From Saltatorellus ferox (GTDB taxonomy: Bacteria > Planctomycetota > UBA1135 > GCA-002686595), in contig CP036434.1 of the NCBI GenBank assembly GCA_007751475.1, forward strand, positions 1,984,001 through 2,048,000: 64,000 bases of DNA, read 5' to 3'. Positions 7,438 to 15,672 of the stretch are shown one piece after another (position 1 is the stretch's first letter; each line of letters starts with the position of its first letter). A program made the translations under genes and the position numbers. The notes under the pieces were generated by a model. The model saw only the letters and a program-made list of their open reading frames with translations. It was not told the DNA's origin and made no database searches.

Positions 7438-8910
7438 TCACTCGAAGAGAGATCCGGTACTGGCGTACTTCGAGACGTAGTTCTTCACCCGCACCTTTCG
7501 CGCGGTGTTGTCGCTCGTCATGTAGCGCACCTTGCCGAAGATCTCTCGCTCCGGGCCCCACGCGCGGTCGTAGCGGCCGAGCGTCCACATGATCCCTCCC
7601 CATGAGTTCGGATCGCGCCCGTCGAGTCCGTACTTGTTGTTGAGCTCGACCATGATCCGGTGAGCTTCCTGTGGGCTTTCGGCCCAGTGCAGGATCTTCT
7701 TGCCCCAGAGCATCCGCAGGTAGTTGTGGATGATCCCGTCGCGGCGCAGCTGGTTCTGCGCCGCGTTCCAGAGTTCGTCGTGGGTCTTCGCCTTTTCGAA
7801 CTCTTCCAGGCTGTAGACGTGCGGGCGCTTGTCGTCCGCGTGCTCCGCCAGCGTCTTCTTCGCGAAGTCGGGCAGGGATTCGTACTTGCCGTAGTCCTTC
7901 GGGCGGTTCTGGCAGGTGTTGAAGCAGACCTCGCGCCAGGTGATGAGTTCGTCGAGGAAGCCCTCGGCCGCGGCGCTCATGCCCCACCAGCCCTCGCGTT
8001 TGCCGGTGGCCTTCTGCCCCTCGATGGCGCTCGGATCCCAGCCCTCCTCGTCCGCGACGCGCTGGAAGACCTCGTGGGCCGACACGTGGCCCCAGTGGAG
8101 CCAGGGCGAAAGACCGCTCGCGGCGTCCGCTTCCGGCTGGTTCCGATCGAGGTAGTTCTGCAGCCGCTCTTCGATGAAGCGGTCGAGTCGACGGAGGCCT
8201 TCCGTCTGGCCGCCCGGGGCGTTCTCGACCGGCGGGACGTCGTGGTCGATCGGCAGATCCGCGAGATCGAGAGCCTCCAGATCGGTGCGCGGGAACTTCT
8301 TCTCGAAGCCCGCGGGGAACCCGTCGAAGTCCGGCGGGGGCGAGCCCTTCAGAGGATAGGCGAGCGGCATCTCCAGCAGCGCGTCGTGAACGTCCCGGTG
8401 CATCTGCCGACGGAAGTCGTGGGCGCGGGCGAAGGGCTTCTCGATGGAGCGCACGGGGAGGATCCCGCACGAGTCCACGGTCTCCATGCGCACGTCGATG
8501 GCCGAGGCCACCATGTCGACCCATTTCGGCAGGTGAAAACAGGGCCAGTGGTCGGTCACGTAGAGGCAGGCCTCCTTGGCCAGGGCCTCGTGAAGACCCT
8601 GGCCCGCGTCCTTCTCAGGTTCGACGTACGGGTAGTACTCGATGGGGGTGCTCTCGAAGGTGCCCTGCTGCTCGCGCATGCCGTCGATGGCGAAGGAGTG
8701 CATGCGGTCGCTCGCCCAGCGGTAGCTGCAGGAGAGCGCCTCGACGACCACGAGGGGCACCTCGAGATCCCGTGCACGCTGGAGCGCGTGCTGCAGTCCG
8801 AAGTGATAGCGGGTGCGCCGCTGGGCGATCATCCAGTAGACGACGTAGCGTCCATCCTCGCGGACGGGCTTGTCATTCGCGACGGCAAGTCTCGAGTCAG
8901 GTGCCAGCAT
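7438..8910 (-). CDS. phr: Class II deoxyribodipyrimidine photolyase
   Basis: 490 aa from ATG 8910. The frame stays open to 9318, but that extension is the translation of palindromic repeats and was rejected. Class II hallmarks are present: the N-terminal YVVYWMIAQRRTRYHFGLQ segment, and near the C-terminus LRMLWGKKILHW and GRYDRAWGPEREIFGKVRYM, which line the FAD pocket. The enzyme repairs UV-induced cyclobutane pyrimidine dimers with light and FADH-. It is typically 450-490 aa, matching here, and cytoplasmic. No Shine-Dalgarno is visible before 8910. It is transcribed away from the repeat cluster at 9034-9223. Confidence 0.92.
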   Translation of the reverse strand: MLAPDSRLAVANDKPVREDGRYVVYWMIAQRRTRYHFGLQHALQRARDLEVPLVVVEALSCSYRWASDRMHSFAIDGMREQQGTFESTPIEYYPYVEPEKDAGQGLHEALAKEACLYVTDHWPCFHLPKWVDMVASAIDVRMETVDSCGILPVRSIEKPFARAHDFRRQMHRDVHDALLEMPLAYPLKGSPPPDFDGFPAGFEKKFPRTDLEALDLADLPIDHDVPPVENAPGGQTEGLRRLDRFIEERLQNYLDRNQPEADAASGLSPWLHWGHVSAHEVFQRVADEEGWDPSAIEGQKATGKREGWWGMSAAAEGFLDELITWREVCFNTCQNRPKDYGKYESLPDFAKKTLAEHADDKRPHVYSLEEFEKAKTHDELWNAAQNQLRRDGIIHNYLRMLWGKKILHWAESPQEAHRIMVELNNKYGLDGRDPNSWGGIMWTLGRYDRAWGPEREIFGKVRYMTSDNTARKVRVKNYVSKYASTGSLFE

Positions 8911-9033
8911 GATAAGTGGGGTTCGCGCGGTCGCCCGTCGCAGTTGCGCTGATTCGTAATCTGCGGGGAGTCCAGACCTGAAGGGTGGTGAATCGACGCA
9001 CTTTTCGGGCGGGGGAGTCGGCGGTCCTGAACC

Positions 9034-9223
9034 TGGCGGTACTGAATCCGACCCAATGGCGGTACTGAACCCGACCCAAGGCCGCCACGTTTCGAATCGA
9101 AGGGTTTGTCCTCGATTCGAAACGTGGCGGTACTGAACCCGACCCAAAGCCGCCACGTTTCGAATCGAAGGGTTTGTCCTCGATTCGAAACGTGGCGGCT
9201 TTGGGTCGGGTTCGGTACCGCCA
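9034..9223. repeat. Nested tandem and palindromic repeat cluster
   Basis: A near-perfect palindrome has arms 9125-9168 and 9180-9223 (44 nt, one mismatch) around a loop of about 11 nt. Its core is CCGACCCAAAGCCGCCACG then TTTCGAATCGA and the complement. A 68-bp tandem duplicate of the left arm plus loop starts at 9058 and 9126, and a shorter partial unit starts near 9034. The same core reappears at 11075-11177. The spaces 8911-9033 and 9224-9307 hold no gene or other feature I can see. These look like REP/BIME-like or MITE-derived palindromes rather than ordinary terminators, since no U-tract follows. Confidence 0.85.
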
Positions 9224-9307
9224 GGTTCGGTACCGCCTGGTTCAGAACCGCCGCGTCGGTTCCAGCTCAGGCGGTGCCCGCGGAATCGCATTCTGTGGCG
9301 CACACTC

Positions 9308-9523
9308 CTAGCCTGCATTATTCACAAGTTTGCTCCACCAGTGCGTTCAAACCGCGGCGTGGCAAGGAAGACGACCGAACGAAGCGGAGGCGGGCCCGTA
9401 GGCCCGTCGAGCATTCTGTGAGGGAGCCCGCGAAGCGGGCGGCAGCCAAACGCTGCCGTCTGACGCCGCCACGGCGTGGTTTGGGCGTGCTGGTGGTGCA
9501 AACTCGTGAATAATGCAGGCTAG
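9308..9523. mobile_element. MITE-like element with 26-bp terminal inverted repeats
   Basis: The ends at 9308-9333 and 9498-9523 are inverted repeats of 26 nt with one mismatch: CTAGCCTGCATTATTCAC, then A/G-AGTTTGC. Weaker complementarity continues inward for about 35 nt. The outermost CTAG is palindromic and could be a 4-bp target duplication, leaving CCTGCATTATTCAC as the true terminus. The 216-bp element has no credible ORF and no transposase, so it would depend on an enzyme elsewhere. Its right end abuts the sulfatase start codon region. Confidence 0.7.
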
Positions 9524-9524
9524 C

Positions 9525-11048
9525 ATGGACCCCATGCCGCTAGCTTCCTTGTCTGTCGAGGGTGGGTTCTCCTGGGTTCCTTGGGTGCTCCTCGGGTCGG
9601 TAATGTCGCTCCAGGTCGCTCCTGGGACTCCGCGGCCGCCCCGCCCCAATGTCTTGCTCGTGTATGCCGACGACATGGGCTGGGGCGACCTGGGCGTACA
9701 GAACACGGAATCGAAGATCCCCACGCCGAACCTGGACCGCCTGGCGGCGCAGGGGATGCGCTTCACGGATGCTCACAGTTCATCGGGGATCTGCACGCCG
9801 AGCCGGTTCGCGCTCTTGACGGGGATGCACCACTGGCGGCGCTTCCACGAGATCGTGAACGCGTTCGGGCCGAGTGTCTTCGTGCCCGAGGATCTGACGA
9901 TGGCGGAGATGTTCCGGGAGTGCGGCTATGACACGGCATGCATAGGCAAATGGCATCTTGGATGGGACTGGGAGGCTCTTCGAAGGGAGGGGGCGAGCGC
10001 TGTCGAAGGAGTCGGTTACGCGCCGGGGGACTTCGATTGGAGCCAGCCGATTCCGGACGGACCGCTGGCGCATGGATTCGACCACTACTTCGGGGATGAC
10101 GTGCCCAACTTCCCGCCCTACGGGTGGATCCAAGACGACCGGATGGTGACTGCGCCGACCGTGCCGCTCGTGGTGGCACCGAGGCCGACGGAGGGATCGC
10201 CCGAAAGCCGTCCGGGGCCGATGGTGGAGGGGTGGCGCCAGGACATGGTGATGCCGCGCTTGACGGCGCGGGTGGTGGAGTGGTTGAAGGAGCCTGTCCG
10301 AACGGAGCGTCCGTTCTTCCTCTTCTTTCCGTGGACGTCGCCCCACGCGCCCATCACGCCGGCCGGTGAGTTCCGCGGTACGACGAAAGCGGGGGGCTAC
10401 GGCGACTTCCTTCACCAGAGCGACGCTCACCTGGGGGAAGTGCTGAACGCCCTGGAAGAGCGCGGCCTGACGGAGAACACGCTGATCGTGTTCACCTCGG
10501 ACAACGGCCCGGAGGCGTACGCCTACGAGAGAACGCGCGCCGTGAACCACAGAAGCATGGGCCCTCTTCGTGGAGTCAAACGCGACGTGTTCGAAGGGGG
10601 CCACCGGGTCCCATTCATCGTGAGCTGGCCAGGCCACATCAAGCCGGGCACTGTCTCGAGCGCTCTGATCTCCCAGGTCGACCTCTTCCGAACCTTCGCG
10701 AAGATTCTGAATCACTCCCTCCCTGAGGGGGTCGCGAGGGACAGCCTGGACCAGCTTCCCGTCTGGGAATCCAAGTCCGACTCGATCCGCCAGCATCACG
10801 TTCACAACACCTACCCCGGAGTTTGGGCCCTCCGAAAAGACCACTGGCTCTACCTCAACGCAGCGAAGGGAACCCACAACCGAATCCCCGCCTGGTACGC
10901 CGCGGAGGAATCGCAAGCGGAATCGGAAGAGGGAGCCTGGCTCTTCGACCTCTCCCAGGACCTTTCCCAAAGGACCAATCTTCTGAAGACCTACCCTACC
11001 CTCGCCGCCACGCTGGCCAAGGAGCTGGAGTCCCACCGCGCCAACTGA
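9525..11048 (+). CDS. Secreted arylsulfatase-type sulfatase
   Basis: 507 aa from ATG 9525. An in-frame ATG at 9513 lies inside the element's inverted repeat, and 9534 is also possible. A hydrophobic segment (about residues 15-30) acts as signal sequence. Type I sulfatase motifs are complete: the calcium-binding YADDMGWGDLG near residue 46, the formylglycine motif CTPSR with Cys90, GYDTACIGKWHLG, and downstream FTSDNGPE. The enzyme hydrolyses sulfate esters, in planctomycetes often algal sulfated polysaccharides. The Cys type requires a formylglycine-generating enzyme, which is not in this window. The gene is bracketed by the MITE-like element and palindromic repeats, and its GC appears somewhat lower than neighbouring genes by eye. 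Confidence 0.92.
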   Translation: MDPMPLASLSVEGGFSWVPWVLLGSVMSLQVAPGTPRPPRPNVLLVYADDMGWGDLGVQNTESKIPTPNLDRLAAQGMRFTDAHSSSGICTPSRFALLTGMHHWRRFHEIVNAFGPSVFVPEDLTMAEMFRECGYDTACIGKWHLGWDWEALRREGASAVEGVGYAPGDFDWSQPIPDGPLAHGFDHYFGDDVPNFPPYGWIQDDRMVTAPTVPLVVAPRPTEGSPESRPGPMVEGWRQDMVMPRLTARVVEWLKEPVRTERPFFLFFPWTSPHAPITPAGEFRGTTKAGGYGDFLHQSDAHLGEVLNALEERGLTENTLIVFTSDNGPEAYAYERTRAVNHRSMGPLRGVKRDVFEGGHRVPFIVSWPGHIKPGTVSSALISQVDLFRTFAKILNHSLPEGVARDSLDQLPVWESKSDSIRQHHVHNTYPGVWALRKDHWLYLNAAKGTHNRIPAWYAAEESQAESEEGAWLFDLSQDLSQRTNLLKTYPTLAATLAKELESHRAN

Positions 11049-11074
11049 CCTTCCGATGCAACGGACCGCCGTTT

Positions 11075-11177
11075 CCTGGCGTTACCGAACCCGACCCAAA
11101 GCCGCCACGTTTCGATTCGAAAGGTTTCACTTCGAATCGAAACGTGGCGGCTTTGGGTCGGGTTCGGTAGCGCCAGG
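11075..11177. repeat. Second copy of the 47-nt-arm palindrome
   Basis: Arms 11075-11121 and 11131-11177 are complementary over 47 nt with one mismatch, around a 9-nt loop. The core (CCGACCCAAAGCCGCCACG, TTTCGATTCGAA) matches the repeat at 9125-9223. It sits between the convergent sulfatase and thioredoxin-fold genes, where it could also terminate transcription. Confidence 0.85.
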
Positions 11178-11219
11178 TTCGGCATTGGCGCCGACGCCCG
11201 TCGCGGTTGAGGGCGTTCG

Positions 11220-12335
11220 CTATCGGGGGCGGTTCTGGAGGATGGAACCGAGCGTGGCCCGGGATCGTGTGAGCCACACGCGGCCAGGGTCCGCGTCAGC
11301 GCCCTCTGCCTGCGCCATCGTGCGGATCACCGCGCCCAGGAAGGCCTTGTCGAGTGAATCCAGATCGCGGGGAGCCCGCGCGAATCGTTCGACCAGCAGG
11401 GCGCCGAACGGGAGCACCAGCTCATCCGGGCAGGCGATCCAGGCCCTGCGCGTCGTCTCCCGCAGGCGCCGTTCCCAGCGCGCACTCGGAACCCCCAGGT
11501 GGCTACCCCCGGGGCTCGACGCAGCCGCGCCCGCGCTGCGCTCCAGTTCGCTCGCGACGCGGGTCCAGCCCATGTAGAGAAGCGTGCTGTCGTTCTCGGT
11601 CAAGAGTGCTTCTTCCAGCGCGGACTCCCGATCGGCCGCTCCCGAGGGCGCCGGATCGGCGCGCATCGCCGCGGAGAGCCGCTCGTAGCGAGCCAGGGGG
11701 CTGCGCGCGGACGGCGCGGCCGGCCGCGCCTCCTCGATGAGCTGAGCTGCGCCTTTCCAGTCGCCCGCCGCTTCCAGTCGCAGGGCCAGCGCCAGCACGG
11801 CTCCTTCGCCCGTCCCTTGGTCTCCTGCTTGCGCGCGGGCCCGAAGGCCCTGGAGTGCGTTTCGTCCCTCGGCGGCGCGCAGGAGCTCTGCACAGAGTCC
11901 GTAGCGCTCGAAGCGGGCGCCCGTGACCGGCTCGAGCGCATCCACGCAAACAGGCGCTGACTCGGCCGATGAGAGCACGAGCCAGAGGGGCGCCGCCGCC
12001 ACGTCGAGCCGCCTCGCCAGCTCGCGATCGCTCGCCGGACCGTCGAGCCAGACCACCACCGGCACGAAGGCGGCGAGCGCGGTTTGCACCTCTCGGTCCT
12101 CGAGCGCACCACCCGGTCGAGTCAGCTCGGTACCGACGTTCGCGAACAGCAGGATCAGCTTCGAACCGCGGACGCGCGCGGTGTCGATCGCCTCCTCCCA
12201 GTCCGCAGCGCCGAGAAATCCCGGGATCTTTCGCGATTCGACGGCGCGCGGACGGACCTGCGCGTTCCACGCCGATACACCCGCCGCGAGAAAGCCGCAA
12301 CCGAGGCTGAGGGAAAGCACCGAGAGGGTCCGCAT
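11220..12335 (-). CDS. Exported protein with thioredoxin-like fold, function unknown
   Basis: 371 aa from ATG 12335, which opens with a signal-like segment (MRTLSVLSLSLGCGFLAAG). The frame continues to 12530 but that part is not protein-like. A cysteine at the end of the hydrophobic stretch could be lipidated, though the lipobox is weak. Residues about 45-150 resemble a thioredoxin-like fold: SKLILLFANVGTELTRPGG, then a strand VPVVVWLDG, then a cis-Pro-like APLW. The CxxC redox pair is absent, so disulfide chemistry is unlikely. The rest is alpha-helical and Ala/Glu/Arg-rich, possibly TPR-like. Divergent from the FG-GAP gene at 12509. Confidence 0.6.
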   Translation of the reverse strand: MRTLSVLSLSLGCGFLAAGVSAWNAQVRPRAVESRKIPGFLGAADWEEAIDTARVRGSKLILLFANVGTELTRPGGALEDREVQTALAAFVPVVVWLDGPASDRELARRLDVAAAPLWLVLSSAESAPVCVDALEPVTGARFERYGLCAELLRAAEGRNALQGLRARAQAGDQGTGEGAVLALALRLEAAGDWKGAAQLIEEARPAAPSARSPLARYERLSAAMRADPAPSGAADRESALEEALLTENDSTLLYMGWTRVASELERSAGAAASSPGGSHLGVPSARWERRLRETTRRAWIACPDELVLPFGALLVERFARAPRDLDSLDKAFLGAVIRTMAQAEGADADPGRVWLTRSRATLGSILQNRPR

Positions 12336-12508
12336 GGACAGAGCGTAACGCTGCGGGTCATCACGGTGGAAGCGCGCCATCGCTTCCTTCAGCGCGGGGA
12401 AAGCGGCGTCCGCACGCGGTCCGGAAGAGGGGTAGTTTGTTTCGCCAAAAGTCTCTGCCGCCGAGCCAGGGACGCTGGCCGACGACGAGCGCACCGAGCG
12501 ACCTACCC

Positions 12509-14284
12509 ATGAAAGAAACGATCCCATCACCCGGCCGCGGCTTTCCCCGCACGCATGTTTCGAGCCCCAAGCGCACCTCGCTATGGACTGCCCGCCTCCG
12601 GGGCACGGGCGTCGTTCTCTCGATGGCGGCGATCCTCACGGCGACGGCCTCCGCGCAGTCGCGCGTCACCATGCCCGACGCCATGCCGCTGGACTGGTTC
12701 GGCTACGACGTCGCCGCGGACGGGCCGCTCACCGTCGTCGGATCCTGGCGAGATGATGACGCCGGACCGGATACCGGCTCGGCCCACCTGGTCGTTTCCG
12801 ACTCCAGCGCGAGCGGCACGTACCTGCAGAAGCTGGTCCTCGCCGACGCGACGGCCGGTGACCGTGCAGGTGAGAACGTGGCGATCGGGTCGGGCTACGC
12901 GGTCGTCTCCTTTCCCGGGCGTGAGATCGCGCGTTCGGATGGAAGCGTCGTCCACGGCGCCGTGGCCGTGTTTGCGGAGAGCGGCGGCCGCTGGGTCGAG
13001 GTCGCGCGGCTCGACGATGCCTCGCGCTCGGACGGCGACCTCTTCGGCATGTCGGTGGCGGTCGAGGGCGAGTTCATCCTCGTGGGAGCACCTAGAGATG
13101 ACGAGTTTGCGCCGGACGGCGGGGCGGTCTACGTCTTCCGGGGTTCTGGCGGCAACTGGGTGCGCACGCAGAAGATCCGCCCGACAGATATCGGCCAGCA
13201 CGACTACTTCGGCCACGACCTCGCGATGGCGGGGGATCACGGGGTCGTGAGCGCGTACAACGATGATGATCAGGGCGTGAACGCCGGCGCTGCCTACGTT
13301 CTCGACCTCGTGGGAAACAACTGGAGCGTCGGGCAGAAGCTCATGTCCCGTGAAGGGGGAAACTTCGACCTCTTCGGAACCTCGGTCGCCATGGTCGAAG
13401 ACACGATCATCGTCGGGGCGCCCCAGAACGAAGACGCGGATCCCGAAGCCGTCTCCGACGAGGGCGCGGTCTTCGTGTTCGAGTGGAGCCGCACCATCGG
13501 CGAGTGGTACGAGACGATGGCGCTGCGCCCCGGGGATCCAAACCCCCAGCATCGCTTCGGCATCGACGTGGCCATCGGCAACGACCTCATCGTCGTGGGC
13601 GCGGCCAACTCGGACGTCGGGGTCTTGAACTCGGGCTCGGCTCACATCTTCCGCCAGCGCAGTCGCGACTGGTTCGAGGTCTCCAGGCACGTCTCGGCAG
13701 CCTCGCAGGCCTACGACTACCTCGGCCTCTCGGTGGCGGTCGGCGACCACGTCGTCGTCGGCGTGCCCGGAGCGAACGACGCGCGCGCGGGCGGTGGAGC
13801 CATCGACCTGATCGCGATCCCCGACAAGGGCATGGGCTGGGGTCAGACCTTCTGTCACTCCAACGTTCCCGTTGGAGGATTCCAGCGCATGGGCGGGGAG
13901 CCGAACAGTCGCGCCGCCTGCGCTCGCCTCACGACGGCGGGAAGCCAGAGCGTTTCCCGCGACGACCTCGTGCTCCGCACCGTCGGGATGCCGCCCGCGA
14001 CGGCAGGCATCCTCTACCTGGGGCAAAAGCGCGCCAACTACTCGGTTGGCGACGGAACGTTCTGCGTCAGCGCCGGTCGTTCGGGCTACCAGTTCGCCAA
14101 GAAGTACTCGAGCGAAGATGGTCGCCTGATCCAGCGGCACCCTATCGGGCGCATCGAAGCCGTCCTGCCGGGGGCGACCAGCTTCATGGTGGGCCAGAAG
14201 TTCATCGCGCAGGTCGCCTACTACGACGCGGCGAACAGCGCCTGGAACACGACCAACGCGCTGGAGATCGAGTTCACGAACTGA
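12509..14284 (+). CDS. Secreted FG-GAP/integrin-alpha-like beta-propeller with shared C-terminal module
   Basis: 591 aa from ATG 12509. The start at 12437 would add a long non-signal leader. Residues about 28-48 are the hydrophobic core of a signal peptide ending ASAQS. Seven or so repeats of about 55 residues follow, each with a pattern such as DLFGMSVAVEGEFILVGAPRDD, A.SGAVYVF or A.AGAAYVLD: FG-GAP blades that usually bind calcium or ligands. The last 145 residues, beginning QTFCHSN, are a divergent copy of the C-terminal module also present in the genes at 18939, 35542 and 53798. Probably extracellular or cell-surface. It converges on the DUF1552 gene with a 6-bp gap. Confidence 0.8.
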   Translation: MKETIPSPGRGFPRTHVSSPKRTSLWTARLRGTGVVLSMAAILTATASAQSRVTMPDAMPLDWFGYDVAADGPLTVVGSWRDDDAGPDTGSAHLVVSDSSASGTYLQKLVLADATAGDRAGENVAIGSGYAVVSFPGREIARSDGSVVHGAVAVFAESGGRWVEVARLDDASRSDGDLFGMSVAVEGEFILVGAPRDDEFAPDGGAVYVFRGSGGNWVRTQKIRPTDIGQHDYFGHDLAMAGDHGVVSAYNDDDQGVNAGAAYVLDLVGNNWSVGQKLMSREGGNFDLFGTSVAMVEDTIIVGAPQNEDADPEAVSDEGAVFVFEWSRTIGEWYETMALRPGDPNPQHRFGIDVAIGNDLIVVGAANSDVGVLNSGSAHIFRQRSRDWFEVSRHVSAASQAYDYLGLSVAVGDHVVVGVPGANDARAGGGAIDLIAIPDKGMGWGQTFCHSNVPVGGFQRMGGEPNSRAACARLTTAGSQSVSRDDLVLRTVGMPPATAGILYLGQKRANYSVGDGTFCVSAGRSGYQFAKKYSSEDGRLIQRHPIGRIEAVLPGATSFMVGQKFIAQVAYYDAANSAWNTTNALEIEFTN

Positions 14285-14290
14285 TCGCGC

Positions 14291-15667
14291 TTATCCCTTC
14301 AGGAGGCCCGGGATCAAGCCCGTACTGTCCGAGAACGACTCCTTCTTGACCCCTGCCGCGTGGAGCATCGTCAGGAGCACGTTGCTGAACGGCGTGCTCT
14401 CGTCGTAGCGCTCGTAGCGGCCGTGCTGGACGCCCATCGCCCGGCCGCCCACCAGGGCGGTCGGGTAGTTGCGCGCGTTGTGGGTCGTGCTGCAGCAGGC
14501 GCCGTAAAGACACAGCGTGTGGTCGAGGAGCGGGCCGTGCTCGTCCTCGACCGTCGCGAGCCGATCGATGAAGTAGCCGAACTGCTGGGCGAACCACTGG
14601 TCGTAGCGGCCCCATTCCTCCCAGTGCCCCTCGACGTTGTCGTGGCTGATCGTGTGGTGGCCCTTGTTCAGTCCGAGGGCGATCTTCGGGAAGTTGTCGC
14701 CAAAGCCCATGCCGTCTTCGCGGGCCATCATGTAAGTGACGACGCGGGTCAGGTCGGTCTGCAGGGCGAGCACGATCAGATCGAACGTGGCGCGCAGGTA
14801 GTCTTTTGCCGCTGTGCGCGGATTCGGATCCAGGTTGAGGTGCTCGGCGCTGAAGGGCTTCATCGGGATGTCGAGCCAGGCTTCGTTGCGCTTGACCTGC
14901 TCCTCGACCGCGTTGAGGGACGTGAGGTACTCGTCCATCTTCTCGGTGTCGCGCTTGCCGAGCTGGCGCTTCAGGCGGTGACTGTCCTCCAGCACGAGGT
15001 CCACGATCTTCTTTCCCTGTGCGAGGCTCTTCCGGCGCTCCGCCGAGGACTGCTCGCCACCGCGGGCGGAGAAGTAGCGCTCGAAGATCGCGCGCTGGCG
15101 ATGCTCGGAGGCGATCGGCTTGCCCGTCGGGCCGAAGGAGAGGGTGGAGACCCGCGACTTGTAGCCGACGCCGCCGTCGGTGGAGAGCACGAGGCTCGGG
15201 TAGCGCGTGTACTTCTTGAGTTCCTGCGCCGCCACCTGGTCGACGGACATGGTGTTCTTGTACTGATCGAAGCGCACGTCGCCGCCGGTCAGCCACGTGT
15301 CGCCCGCGAGGTGCCCGAGAAGCTCGCGGCTCTTGACGTGACTGAGCCCGCCCAGGAACGAGAGCTGGGAGCGATGCTTCTCCAGGGGCTTCAGGACCTC
15401 CGTGAGCTGGAAGTCGCGGCCCTGGCCCGAGGGGAACCAGCGCCACTTCGCGTTGGCTGCGTCCTTCTCGTCCGGAAGGCTGCAGCCATTCGGGAAGTAA
15501 ACGTGCACGAGGCGCCGCGGCGCGCCCGGGTTCTCCGGAGTCGCCCGGCGGGCCGCCGCCGCGGGGAGGGCGTTCTCCATCGCGTGCAGGTACGGCATCG
15601 TGACGGCGACGCCCGCCCCGCGGAGGAACGTTCGACGCGAAAGGTGCCAGGACTTGGTTCGTGTCAT
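14291..15667 (-). CDS. Tat-exported DUF1552 protein
   Basis: 458 aa. The N-terminus has a twin-arginine signal (SRRTFLRGAG, Arg11-Arg12) followed by a short hydrophobic segment. The mature part has the DUF1552 start LVHVYFPNGCSLPD and typical downstream segments (FLGGLSHVKSRELLGHLAGD, LYGACCSTTHNARNYPTALVGG). DUF1552 proteins are structurally related to the alkaline-phosphatase/sulfatase-like DUF1501 group, but their reaction is unknown. They are nearly always encoded next to a DUF1592-type cytochrome in planctomycetes, as here, five bases downstream. Tat export suggests a cofactor acquired in the cytoplasm. The pair is probably one transcript reading leftward. Confidence 0.9.
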   Translation of the reverse strand: MTRTKSWHLSRRTFLRGAGVAVTMPYLHAMENALPAAAARRATPENPGAPRRLVHVYFPNGCSLPDEKDAANAKWRWFPSGQGRDFQLTEVLKPLEKHRSQLSFLGGLSHVKSRELLGHLAGDTWLTGGDVRFDQYKNTMSVDQVAAQELKKYTRYPSLVLSTDGGVGYKSRVSTLSFGPTGKPIASEHRQRAIFERYFSARGGEQSSAERRKSLAQGKKIVDLVLEDSHRLKRQLGKRDTEKMDEYLTSLNAVEEQVKRNEAWLDIPMKPFSAEHLNLDPNPRTAAKDYLRATFDLIVLALQTDLTRVVTYMMAREDGMGFGDNFPKIALGLNKGHHTISHDNVEGHWEEWGRYDQWFAQQFGYFIDRLATVEDEHGPLLDHTLCLYGACCSTTHNARNYPTALVGGRAMGVQHGRYERYDESTPFSNVLLTMLHAAGVKKESFSDSTGLIPGLLKG

Positions 15668-15672
15668 GTCGG

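Noticed and set aside
9058..9193. 68-bp tandem repeat as a CRISPR array
   Set aside because: The units are adjacent without spacers, self-complementary over their whole length, and no cas gene is nearby.
8911..9318. In-frame N-terminal extension of the photolyase up to 9318
   Set aside because: It translates the palindromic repeat cluster and yields low-complexity Pro/Gly/Arg sequence. The conserved photolyase N-terminus begins at the ATG at 8910.
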